DNA from: Pelodera strongyloides
Taxonomy: Eukaryota > Nematoda > Chromadorea > Rhabditida > Rhabditidae
Direction: 5' to 3'
Length of the DNA: 64,000 bases
NCBI GenBank assembly: GCA_036852015.1
Contig: JAANDG010000361.1
Location: 1-64,000 of the forward strand
The notes beneath the pieces are model-generated. The model made no database searches. It was not told where the DNA came from and saw only the letters and a program-made list of their open reading frames with translations. This document shows positions 13,027 through 23,617 of the stretch, piece after piece. Position numbers and translations under genes: made by a program. The number at the start of each line of letters is the position of its first letter. The stretch's first letter is position 1.

Positions 13027-14399
13027 TTTGTGCACATTATGGATTTTATCCTTTGCAAGGAAATCCGACATTTAAAAATCCATTTTTGGATTTAGGATCC
13101 ACTTTTTTTACGTTTACGTATGAACCAATGAACTGACATTTGCATATTGCATTGGGCAAGTGTCTTTTCATACAAATGGCACAAAAGGATAGTTGGCACA
13201 TCTTTAATCCCTTTATTTTTTGTTGTTGGTTTTGTAGTTCCGCCCATTTTCCGTATAAATCATTTCTCTTCGTTCCTGCATCATGTGATGCTCTAGACCT
13301 AGACAGAGCTCTAGGTGTATTAAATAATTATTTCCATACCGTACGACTGACTCAAGTTGAAAATAAGTAATCAATTTTGGTAACTGATACTACGGGACAA
13401 TTTTCTGAGTACTATAAATATAACTGCATTTTTGACTAGTTTCGTCTTTCATAATTCCGTGACAATTGTATCAATATTGAATCCATGGCCAAGATGTGTT
13501 TTTGGTTAACTTTAGAGCATAGAAAGAGATAAAAACTGTTGATTATTCGCGGCTGCGTACTGGCGCACGTTGGGTGCGCCGCAATGTTATCGCTCACTGG
13601 TTGGCGACTTAGTGACGCCCAGACTGTGACATAACGATGCACCTATAGAATTCTCCCTTGTAGTCTTCATTATGAAATATTTGTATACAGGTTCTTTGCC
13701 TTTTCATATCTTCTTTTTCTACAAGAACTACGCTAATGCACTATGTCCAAATTTAGCACAGTGCCCGGTTTTTGAACGTATGTTGTAGTCCTATGTAGCG
13801 CACCCAAAAAAGTGATACTGCGCGATTTTTCATGCTAATTAGATTCCTCTGCATACAATGTATGGCACAGCAGGAGGGTGTCTAAGATCCATTTCAAAAG
13901 CCTGCTGTTATTACGGAAATAGTCGTCGAGTTGTGGTGCTTCTTTGAGCTTTTTTGAGTTTGAAGCTGTGTAGGCAAGTTGATTTCTAGTCTTAGGTCCA
14001 TGTAACCAAATCTTTTGCCAACTGATTGTGAGAAGGCGAAAGTGATGCCACTGAGCAATTACTACACTTTAGGCAATTAAGTTGGCATTCGTCCTTCTAC
14101 GGCTTTAGGTCAGAATTCTACCTTCTGCACAGCCCAATTGGCCTAATTTTCGCCTGAACTAAAAAAATACGAGTTATATACTACTTTCTTTTCATCATTT
14201 CATTGTGATGCACACCCTGTGGTGTTATTTAATAAATAAATAAACTACAAATTTGCGTTGCAGTGAGTGGAGGTTATTTGTCCTGGTCCTGTGATATCCT
14301 GTGACACAAAAGCCTGAACGTGATAAATTTAGAAACTTACTTAAACCTCCGTGAATACGTAAGAATAAGCTGGTATTCTAGCATTTTTTTTTAAAATTT

Positions 14400-14454
<55 letters not shown>

Positions 14455-14616
14455 TCATAGGATTTTGTTTTACATTGAATCCACTATTTTGTAAAGAAAA
14501 CAATAGCAATGATCTATGGTGACGCATTGGCATTGGTGCATTGTTTACTCAAAAAGGATTAGGAAGTTCAGGTTCATAACGGCGTAGTCTCAGTCAGATG
14601 TCCACATTATCTATTA
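13027..14616. other. Gene-free stretch with poly-T tract
   Basis: No supported exon was found. A nearly pure run of about 60 T residues is at 14392-14452. On the minus strand this would be a poly-A tail, but no retroposed body was identified next to it. Confidence 0.45.
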
Positions 14617-14827
14617 GGGCGCGTTCGGGTTGCTCTTTCCGAAAGGAAAACATGCAAATTTATCGTTCGGGTTGGCTGTTTCCGAAAATGTATGAATTAG
14701 CATGGTTAACATGCAAATTCATACTGTATTTTTTGCTTTCTCAAAGCATTAAATCCTTTCGGAAAGATCCAACCCGAACGATAAATTTGCATGTTTTCCT
14801 TTCGGAAAGATCAACCCGAACGCGCCC
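14617..14827. mobile_element. Harbinger-like palindromic element, TTA target site
   Basis: The terminal inverted repeats begin GGGCGCGTTCGGGTTG and end with the inverse; both sides are flanked by TTA. An inner repeat of the same theme (CGTTCGGGTTGGCTGTTTCC and a CTTTCGGAAAGATCCAAC partner) makes the arms compound. A three-base TTA/TAA duplication and GGG(C)GCGTTCGG-type termini are typical of PIF/Harbinger derivatives. No transposase. Confidence 0.75.
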
Positions 14828-16794
14828 TTAGCATATGAACCAAGGCTCCAACAAGTAACAAGTAACAAGGCTTGTATGTGGCTAAAATTTGCATTCATAA
14901 CATCCAACTCCAACAGCGAAAACCGTACCGTTTCCTTCACATGCCCGATCGACGTATTTATCTTTGATCATTTCTGAGTAATGAATAATTCAGTATGAAG
15001 CCAAACAATCGACTTTTGATCATGAAGCCATGCGTTGTATAAATAACAAAACAAAATGATCAAATTTTCTTCGCATGCAATTTGGCAACATGTCACCGAT
15101 AATTTGACGACTTTTATACAAACGTTATCAAAACCAGGACTCACTGTCACTTTTCAACGCATATGATTCTAGTTGTTCACCATTTATTCTTATTTTCCGG
15201 AAATTTTTCCCACAATGGAGTTTTTTTCTTGTAAATTTTTGGCGACAATTACAAATTTTATCTCAACGAAAGAAAAGGGTTTTCCTGGAATTCGTTAACT
15301 GTTAATAATAATTGAGGAGAAGCATTTAGAATAAGTTGGATGGGCTACTAAGTCAGTACACGCTAAAATTGGCGCAATCGCCGCGCAGAAAAAGAGGGTA
15401 GTGCGGGGCGGCGGGCCCACTCGGGTGCGTAAAAGTTGGTTGTTCCAGAGTGGCGCGACAGGTGTGCAATTCCAACCTATTTATAACACTTTATTCTTAT
15501 TTCTGCCTTACCATTAGAAGAAATAAAATAAACCTTTATATAACTCCGCCCCCTCAATTCTCCCCGCCACGCCCCTTTTCTCTGACGAAAGTCTCGCTCG
15601 TTTAAGTGAGCCTTACTGTGAATAATTCAATAGCTAGAAGATGGGTAAGATGTGTGAGAGTGAATCCGACACGTTTCCTTCATATTATATAAGATACTTT
15701 TTTGAAGGAAGATCAGAAATAGAGATTTTTGAAATTCAGTTCACATTTTTTATTGGGTCAATCCTATTTGATCTGCTTGATGAGCTATTTCACAAATCGC
15801 GCCTGCTGCATATTGTTATTTTGTCTTATCAAATCTTTACACGACATTGTGCTTCCAATAGTTTGCCTGCTAAAAAGCTACTTATAGCTTAGTGTGTATA
15901 ATACGTTCTTTTAGAGCGTTTAGTGTATAATATTGTACAAAGCCAATAGACAGGGCGAGAAGCACCAAGTGTTATTTTCCTAAAGAGAATGTAGCTTACA
16001 TTGCTGTTTAATTAATTACAGCCGTTCATATACTATGTATAAACCTTTTTTTTCATTTCCGTTTTGAATAGAGCCATAGCAAGTTGCGTAGGGTATATGA
16101 CTGATGAGGATAAACCTAGACCTAGGACCTAGAAAAGCACCAGTTCGCGCACTCTTAGGTTTGATTCGAACTTTTATTTCCTATATAAAATAATATTAGG
16201 TAGAAAACGGCTAGATTGTTATTCAGTTATTTCTAAAGTGTATGCGTCATTCACTATACATTCTGTCGTCTGTATTGTGTGATGCATTCATCATCCATTC
16301 ATGGTTAATTACCTCCAATATTTATGATGATCTAAAGTTTATGTTTATCTTTGCAATGTGGCAAACTACTGTTGCAGAGAGCAATCACTAACGAAGAATG
16401 TGACTCACGGATAAAAGTAAGTGTTTTCCTTGAAATGTGAAGGTTTACGCTTGAAGCGGCGTGAGATTGACGGGCGTAATTGCGAGCATATCCACTGCCG
16501 CGCGCATTTTGAGTGCCACCCGTTACCATTTTGCACGGCGTCAAGCAGCTTGCCCGCCAGATTTCTCAGTGAAGTTATTAGTTCACCCCAAGCAAAGTCA
16601 TCAAATTTTGTCATCATCTACATATTATATCATATTATCTGTTACTTACAATTAGTAATGCAATTTCGAGTACAATGGACTAACAACGTCAATAAGCGAA
16701 CATAATGCTCTTGTATTTGATTACAATAAAGCTATATAAACAATGGACTTGACTGATTTGTGAGCTATGTGGTTCTTCCTCCTTCCATCGCTTA
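14828..16794. other. Gene-free stretch
   Basis: No exon with splice support was seen. Around 15360-15470 there is a GC-rich patch (GGCGCAATCGCCGCGC, GCGGGGCGGCGGGCC) resembling one arm of the foldback element at 25757-26062. The open frames at 16332-16705 lie on both strands at once and look like chance frames. Confidence 0.4.
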
Positions 16795-17112
16795 CTTGAG
16801 CAGGTTTTTGAAACGTGTCTTAGTCTTGGACTTGGACAACTGCATTCCCATATTATGTTGTATGTAAGTGAATATAGTTGGACTGATGGGGGTCTGCAAG
16901 TATGCTGAAAATTTACCGTATTTTTTTTTTGGAACAACACAAGCATATTTTTTAATTTTCATATTATATATACAGGTTTCGTGCAGAACTACGGTAGTAT
17001 TGACAGAAACACACCGATTTTTTTGCGGTACTTGTAGACTGCATAAAAATCGCGCAGTTATTTGCATACACTGCGGGAGTACAGCGTCCAAAATACGTTT
17101 CAAAACCTGGCT
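16795..17112. mobile_element. Nested palindromic remnants
   Basis: The outer arms (CAGGTTTTTGAAACGTG at the left, CGTTTCAAAACCTGG at the right) resemble the R1 family, as do inner words such as TTGCATACA. The centre (about 16870-17040) matches part of the element near 27628-27780: both contain TTTCGTGCAGAA, ATTGACAGAA and CACACCGATTTTTTTG. One element therefore appears to have inserted in another. Ends are approximate. Confidence 0.6.
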
Positions 17113-18064
17113 TTATACCAGGAAAACTCTGCGTTTCATTGAGCAGTTCTTAGCTTTGTATGGTTCGCCTTTTAGTTAACAGTATAACTTATGATCATAG
17201 CCATCTTCTCAAATAAATTTTTTTTTTCCCAGTCTTTTGTGTTAATTGTGTTTTCTTATTTTTAGTCTGTTAGTTGGATTCCATTACGATACATTTACGA
17301 TAATGAGTTAATTACTTACATACGCTTTTTAGCCTTTTGTATACTGCTGTTTTTCACAGCTAAGTCTCATAATTTTAATCCCGTATATGGTAGGTTTCTC
17401 TAAGAAAGCCGGAACAACTATTTTTCCTAGGCCTGATCCTAATTCTGAACGTGGACTCATTTTCATGCTAATTAAGCTGTAACTTTCGTCCATTCCCTAG
17501 GGAACATCAATGATCTTGTTCAAAATTTTCAGCATGTAAAGACGTTAATTTGTCTGAGACTAAAATGGAACGGTTCAATTGCCGTTCCAGTCATATGCCC
17601 CTATTTCCACTAATTTATTCCCTTGGGAATACTAAACTCGAGACCGAAGTGAATTTTTTTTATTAAAATTAAAAAATATTCCCCTTGTTCTTGTACTTGT
17701 ATGGCTAATTAGTTCTGAATATGGTACTATAAATTCACTGCCTTGAGGTAGTTCGATGCACTACAAATCTACAAAAATCCCATTAGTACTAGTACAAACT
17801 CTCACGCCTTTGAAAACTACAATACAAGTTTGAGTTGAATGGAGTTGACTTCAATTTTATGGTTTAATAATCTACTTCGTTCCAAAGCAAATATATACAT
17901 ATTGAAATGTTTCACTGAATTTCTTTCCATGGCCGCCGTACTATGTTCAGCCAATTTTTTGTGCGATATGTTGGTAGTATGTGTTTTTTTATTTGTATCG
18001 GTTTTATTTGTCCTCTAATAATTGAATATTTAATTATATTTAAGGATTATTTAAAAAAGGAAAG
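17113..18064. other. Upstream flank of the chemoreceptor gene
   Basis: Mostly AT-rich sequence with no clear exon. A short hydrophobic open frame begins at 17943 but lacks splice agreement with the downstream gene, which has its own good start at 18065. Confidence 0.4.
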
Positions 18065-21000
18065 ATGTTATCATTGGTTGAAGAAAACTGCGAAGAGCGA
18101 CCGTATCTCCGCACGCGGACAATTGAATTCTTTTTTCAATTATCCTACAGTATACCCACCATCCTACTGTATTGTCTGCATATATTGTGAGTGATGAGTT
18201 ATAGTTCAAACAGTTTGGTTTGCAGTATACAACCATGTTCATATATTGTACTTATTATCTGTTGTATAGCAGTAATCATAAATCATATACAAATACACAC
18301 TCTTAATTTTACGAACTAACTTATGTTTATATCTTTTACTCTTTTACATTTTCAGTATTCTTTCGAGAAAACGACACAAGATCGTCTTCAACTCTCCCTT
18401 TTATAGGATATTTCGTCTGAATTGCTTATTTGTGAGTTCTTTGAAATTGTCCAGTAATCATCAATATAGAAGTTCTTTTTTACGGTGGTTTGGTAGCTAA
18501 CAAATTCTTTCAATAAGTCTTTTTTTTTTACATTTTGCTCTCTTTGATAGAGTGGATAAACCTATTTACATATACTTCTTATTTTGTCGACGGCATCCAT
18601 ATGTAAAAAATTATCAAATGAGCAAAAAAAAAATCATTAATTTAGATGCTAATTGCCTTGATATTAGACCATATTTTCTACCGTCTTCCCTACCTCGGAT
18701 ATTACTGCCAGGAGCTCTATCGGGTATGCTTTTGTAATTTTTTGTAAGCTTATCAATGATAGTCATCTGATTATCTAATATATCCGTCGGTCGGACTCTG
18801 CAAATTATGTCATTGTTTCTTTTTCTTGCTAAGTTTAATCTACTTGAATGTTTGCAACAATCTACAATAGAAATGAGTATAATAGACTGCATATGAACAA
18901 TGATCTGCCCCGCGCAAACAATAGGATAAATCTACTGTAGATGTTGATGTTTTACCACATCGTACGCCGCTGCTTCAAAAAATAAATAAGGAAAAGTATG
19001 TGGGCGTAAATCATAAATTAAAGGGATGGGGTCAATTAAAATTTAAAGCGAAATACCACCCGATTTGGGGTTTTTTCACCAAAAATAGTTTGAAAAAAGT
19101 TATAAACGAAAATAAACATAAAAACACAAACAAATAAGGGCATCTTGCACAAAAATGTTCTCAAACAACCATATTTTGCGATTTTGTATGGGAAAATTCG
19201 CTTCAGGCGATTTGCCGATTTTAATACTAGCACGGCCCTGGAAAAATCGAGGGATGGCCTTTTCAAATGATCACGCATACCGCAGCATCCAAATGACGAA
19301 ATGTTGACAAAATATTTTGAATTCGACTAGTAAAACGGTGGTTTGAAAACGGTGGTCAACGCACGGTTGTTTACTCCTCCTCTTTTTGTATTTTTTGTTG
19401 AGACCGACCGCTAATTCGCTTTAAAATCGCCCTGTACTTAATTTTTGGTATGTATTGTTCACCCCATAAAAATCACAAACTTTGATTTGGAAACTTTTTT
19501 GTGATTTTTTATGTATGGTGTGAACAATACATACCAGAAATAAAGCGCGGGGCGATTTGAATTGACCCCATCGCTTTAAGCATAAAGTTTTCATCCTATT
19601 AGTAAACGGAATATGAGACAGCGTACTTTATCACCCACCCAGCATGGGGCTGACAAAGGTAGTAAGGGAGTGCGGGAAAATGTTTTTCGCCAGCTTCTCG
19701 CTTTTTCGCACGAAATTTCTCCGCGAGAATGTGACGAAGATATCGCGAATTCGTCGCGGTCATGTCACGGAAGCGGTTTCGTCTAGGTATTCTGGTTACA
19801 TGGAGGATTGTGGCTTTCTAGATCTCTGCCATACTTTATAGTATTTTCAGGTATTCAGAGAACCTTCCTACTACTATGTTCCATTGTTTTTCGTCAGTTT
19901 TTATGCGAATTATGCCAGTCAGATGTGTTTGGCAATGCAGAATATTAACAGGGTCACGTCTATATGGTGCCCTACTTTGCACACTACGGTAGGTATTAAC
20001 ACTGTGTCTTGAGAATATTATTTGTTCTATTAATATTAAAAGTTTATTTAATTTTTCATATTCGAGTGTTTATCACATTGTGCAGATAGTTCTATAAGTT
20101 ACAAAAAATTTAAAAATGAAAATTCCTCAATAACATTACACACACTAAAGAAATTTTAATGTATTTAATTGTCTGATACACGCACTTCTCATAAGACATT
20201 AGTTCATTATCAGTTGTACTTGTTACCACATTTACACTCGACTTTGTTATGGTTCGAAATGTAAGATGAGTGAAAATATGCGCGAATTCAAAGGTTTCAG
20301 TCGTTTATCAGCATTACCGCTTCTCTTTCAAACGAAATATAAACATTGCGGATTGACAAAAATGCTCAAAGCAAAATGTGTCACAGGCCTTACATCAACT
20401 TATACTTTGAAGATCATGTAATACTACAATCATGGAGTTTTCATCAATAATTTTTGTTGTAATTAATAGGATTGCAGCTCTGGCATAAAGGCATCTATAT
20501 TGCATATTTGATAACTTTCATTCTTCCCTTTTGCTTCACTGTTCATGTTCTACTTTTCTACAAAACGTATGCAAAGATTGTCGGTGGAGGGATCGTATTT
20601 GAATACGAAAGCTCACGACCCTGGGTACGGTAGCTTTTCTTTACTGACGTACGGTATTATATTTCTTCAAATAAACTACGGTAGCTTAGTTCTCCACGAC
20701 AAATGGTCCATTGTCAATTGTCAGGTAGAATTGGATTCAGCCAATTTAGCTGACAAGTCTTCAAGTATAAAGGAAAATTAGTAAACCTTGGAGTTGTGCC
20801 GCAACCTAACGATGATTTATAATTACGCGTATGTTGTAAGAGTGAGCCCTAATTGCTTTGGCTTTCTCAAGTACTGTATTCTGCTTTCAGGTCAAAAACA
20901 GTGTTATCGGTGTGCTGGTTTTAGTATTCTCCTTTATTTTGGTGATTGTTACATCAACTTATTTATTGATACGAATTCGGTCACTGAGACGTAAACGGAA

Positions 21001-22422
21001 AGCAAGAACAGAATTTTATCTGATAGTGATATCTATTACATCAAGTATTGGAATTATATCAACCACAATTTGGGTGGTGAGTTTATTCTTTACGACCACG
21101 TTCTCAGGCGCGCAGCGCGGAAATGCGTAACCGCGCCCGCGGAAAAGAGATTTCATGGGAAAGGCGGAGAGGCAGAAAAGGGGCTTCTCGGTGTCTCGAA
21201 TTTGTCAATTCAAATTTGCAAGCTTTTCCCGGCTACGCATTTCCGCGCTACGCGTCTGAGGACCAGCAATCTGCGTTGCATAAAATATGCAAAAATGGAT
21301 AATTTCGATCTTACAATGCATTCGGTACGCAACGTCTAAATGACGAGAATGCTAAGCACGAAAATTGCTTTCGCACAACAGCTCCACAAAACGTGAAGCC
21401 TGGCGGTGTATAGAGGTTTTCTCTTTACCATAGCTATAGGTAAACAACTTATTTTAGATTACCGCATTTTTTGCTCGTTACATTCTAAAAGACGCTACGA
21501 TGTGGGAGACACTTCTAGTCTTCAGGCCCTATGTTAACGATTTTTACTTTTGCACTCCCGCTTGGTCGTTTCTACTCAGGTTCGTTTATTATTTATACAA
21601 TTAGTGCATCTGACTGTCTTTCTTTGTCCACTAGACGAAATCATCAGAGATTTTCGACAGATATGAAGTAATACGAATCAAAACACAAGAAATCAAAGTG
21701 TTTTTATTGAACGTGACCGGTTAAAAACGCACACGGTCCTTTATATGTAAGTGTGGCGAAGCCCGACTATGATAAGGTATAATCATCATACCAATCTTAT
21801 TATATAAAGGAGAAGAGTTTGTCACGGGTTTGTTTTTATGTGCACAACGAAATCCCTTCATAAAGAAAATTCTTCGATCGAAAGAGCATACAAAATCATT
21901 GCTGCTGGCGGGATTCGAACCCACAGCAGCCCACAATCTCTCGTTTCACAGTCCAACGCTCTACCTGTTGAGCTATGCTAGCTTATGGGAGGAAGTTCTT
22001 ATAGGAGATAGAAGAGCAGTTGCAATTGCAAATTTGCTAATTTGCATGAAGTCCAGAACCATATTATACGTTTCCACATGAACGTAAATGAACATCTTTT
22101 TCACGTTTGAAGAAATTCCTTTTTTTTTTAAATAGGGTAAAAGGCCGATTCCTCCAGTCGGAGAAGAGCCCGTAGGGCTCTTCGAACGGCTGGTATACTA
22201 ATATACAATACGTTGTATATCACATGTAAAAGTGCTCACCCCGCGTTTTGACACTATTTGATTTATATCAAGCATTTGTATTTGTTTAGCACTGCTGTTC
22301 GGAATCGTGAACAAAAATTTCTGGGAGTCAGATTTTTCAGTACAATTGAATCAGGTAAGAAAAGTTTTTTTTTTTTAGCTTTTTTTATGAAACCGGAGAT
22401 TGCATGCTGTTTTTTTTGTTAA
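18065..22422 (+). CDS. Serpentine chemoreceptor, SRV/SRG-like seven-helix protein
   Basis: Likely a nematode G-protein-coupled chemosensory receptor. Well-supported exons are 18065-18186 (start MLSLVEENCEERPYLRT, then helix 1), 18356-18431 (ILSRKRHKIVFNSPFYRIF loop), 19851-19988 (SQMCLAMQNINRVTSIW), 20478-20624 (helix IAYLITFILPFCFTVHVLLF, then GGGIVFEYESSRPW), 20891-21076 (hydrophobic helix and RRKRKARTEFYL), 21458-21579 (RPYVNDFYFCTPAWSFLL) and 22290-22422 (AVRNREQKFLGVRFFST tail). Phases agree across these joins except between 18431 and 19851, where helix 2 must lie. Candidates there (18554-18602, 18670-18726) do not close in phase. The 3' end is uncertain: an alternative exon ending at 21671 also splices in frame. 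The class is judged from motif layout (PFYRIF, NRVTSI, GG...Y...W). The introns carry two repeat insertions. Confidence 0.82.
19018..19579. mobile_element. TTAA-flanked composite palindromic element, family R5, in chemoreceptor intron
   Basis: Ends AGGGATGGGGTCAATT and AATTGACCCCATCGCT, each followed by TTAA. Inside is an R1-like element (AGCGAAATACCACCCG near 19043 to GACCGCTAATTCGCT near 19425). A further hairpin is built from GTATGTATTGTTCACC and its inverse around 19449-19536. The structure suggests insertion within an older element. Confidence 0.8.
21103..21261. mobile_element. Short GC-rich inverted-repeat element in intron
   Basis: Left arm CTCAGGCGCGCAGCGCGGAA and right arm TTCCGCGCTACGCGTCTGAG pair imperfectly. 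The next arm segment, ATGCGTAACC against GGCTACGCAT, continues the pairing. It starts 26 bases after a chemoreceptor donor site, wholly within that intron. The family is not recognised; flanks share GACCA but a target duplication is not certain. Confidence 0.6.
21904..21983 (-). pseudogene. tRNA-like sequence (degenerate; possible SINE head)
   Basis: On the minus strand a GCTC-AACAGGTA-GAGC D-arm and a GGTTCGAATCC T-arm/B-box are clear. Between them a GTTGGACTGTGAA segment looks like the 5' half of an anticodon arm with GTG in the loop position, but its 3' partner is not complementary. The acceptor strands (GCTAGCA and the sequence after the T-arm) also do not pair well. It is therefore a decayed tRNA or tRNA-derived repeat, lying antisense in the last intron of the chemoreceptor gene. 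A covariance-model scan would settle this. Confidence 0.6.
22163..22183. other. Perfect 9-bp hairpin with 3-base loop
   Basis: GAAGAGCCC, GTA, GGGCTCTTC form a perfect stem-loop in the last intron of the chemoreceptor model. It could be a simple inverted repeat remnant. There is no T-tract or other signal indicating a known RNA element. Confidence 0.6.
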
Positions 22423-22453
22423 CATATTGTTTGGAGCTCTTTTGTTTTGGGAA

Positions 22454-22798
22454 TCACCCAACTACGAGATTTAATGGATTAAGATATACAACAGAAAACA
22501 GAAAAGGATACATGTTTTTTTGAAAACGAGGCAGAAAAGGTTCCCGATTTGCAACCCAGCAAAAACCAGGATTATAAAGTATGTAGTAAATAAGATTTGC
22601 ACCAAATATTGCAGCCTCATCTTCCATAAAATGCTTGTGATCTTTTGCAGCTCTCGGCTCCAGTGGTGCAATGATGGTCACGCGAAAAGAACCGTCGAAA
22701 AATGGATCGATAAAAAGTTCAAAACAATGTCTTCCTTTAGTCAAGAGAAGTTCTTCTTTATCTCTGAATTCATTAATTCCAAGTTCTAATTTTGCCAC
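22454..22798 (-). CDS. Unrecognised exon-like open frame
   Basis: A 114-codon minus-strand frame with no ATG at its start; it is open further upstream to a possible acceptor (GATTAG near 22812). The first two thirds look coding by composition: acidic/basic alternation, KGRHCFELFIDPFFDGSF, APLEPRAAKDHKHFMEDE. The last third (after AIFG) reads like translated intron, and a GT donor after the codon for Phe would end the exon there. It lies just past the last chemoreceptor exon on the opposite strand. I recognise no family. It may belong to an otherwise undetected minus-strand gene or be a chance frame. Confidence 0.3.
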   Translation of the reverse strand: MAKLELGINEFRDKEELLLTKGRHCFELFIDPFFDGSFRVTIIAPLEPRAAKDHKHFMEDEAAIFGANLIYYILYNPGFCWVANREPFLPRFQKNMYPFLFSVVYLNPLNLVVG

Positions 22799-22822
22799 AG
22801 CTCCGATAATCTAATCATTTCA

Positions 22823-23617
22823 TGTTGTTGTATATTGTATATAGAATTGCAAGTTTTATTTATAAGCAATATATTTCGGCGAGGCTCAGAAAATAAAGAT
22901 CTCAGTATTACACAAAAAAAAGTCATTTTTTTATTTGCATAGCATAACATAATCACGAATAAGGAATATTTACAAAGAAAATCGATTGATAGCAAAAACA
23001 TTAGTAATGCATATATGGTAATGTACATAATACCAATTCCTAGCTGTGGAATAACATGTTATAGAATTGAACCTTGATTTACAAAGAAAACGATATGTAC
23101 AGAAGAAGAGAGAGTTAGGCGATTAGAACGTTCTGACGTCAAGCACGCAGAGTATTTTCCATGTACTTTTGGTTTGATTCACTGTTTGTTTTTATTGGAA
23201 TTTTTCGTATTTTAAATTGGAAATAATCGGCGGGTAGACTTGTTAGCTGAAAAACCCATACCGAGCCGAGGGAAACATGTCAAATATCTTCATGCTACTA
23301 TAAAAAAGTCACGCAAACCTATTGCTCCACAATATACACTGAAATCAATAACGCAATTATATACAAAGCACACCATTATCAAATTATCGATTAATTATAT
23401 GGATCTTATGATTACCCTGATATGAGCTTTGATTAGCTTTAATTACGGAACTCTTGCAAGTATTACAAAATGGCCGTTAGTTTTATTTATAAAAACATAT
23501 ATAACGTTACTTCTTAGTTATGAATTAGTTTACGCAATATTGATATATTTATGTATTTTCCATCCAATACGGATGTGTGCGTAAAGCTAATAAATGTTCA
23601 AATGTTTAAATGTTTAA
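22823..23617. other. Gene-poor spacer
   Basis: AT-rich. A hydrophobic minus-strand frame (22786-23028) begins near a possible acceptor at about 23045, but no further structure supports it. Confidence 0.35.

Noticed and set aside
21604..21671. Alternative final exon of the chemoreceptor (RRNHQRFSTD, stop)
   Set aside because: It splices in frame, but the 22290 exon gives a tail (AVRNREQKFLGVRFF) more like those of serpentine receptors. Kept only as an alternative.
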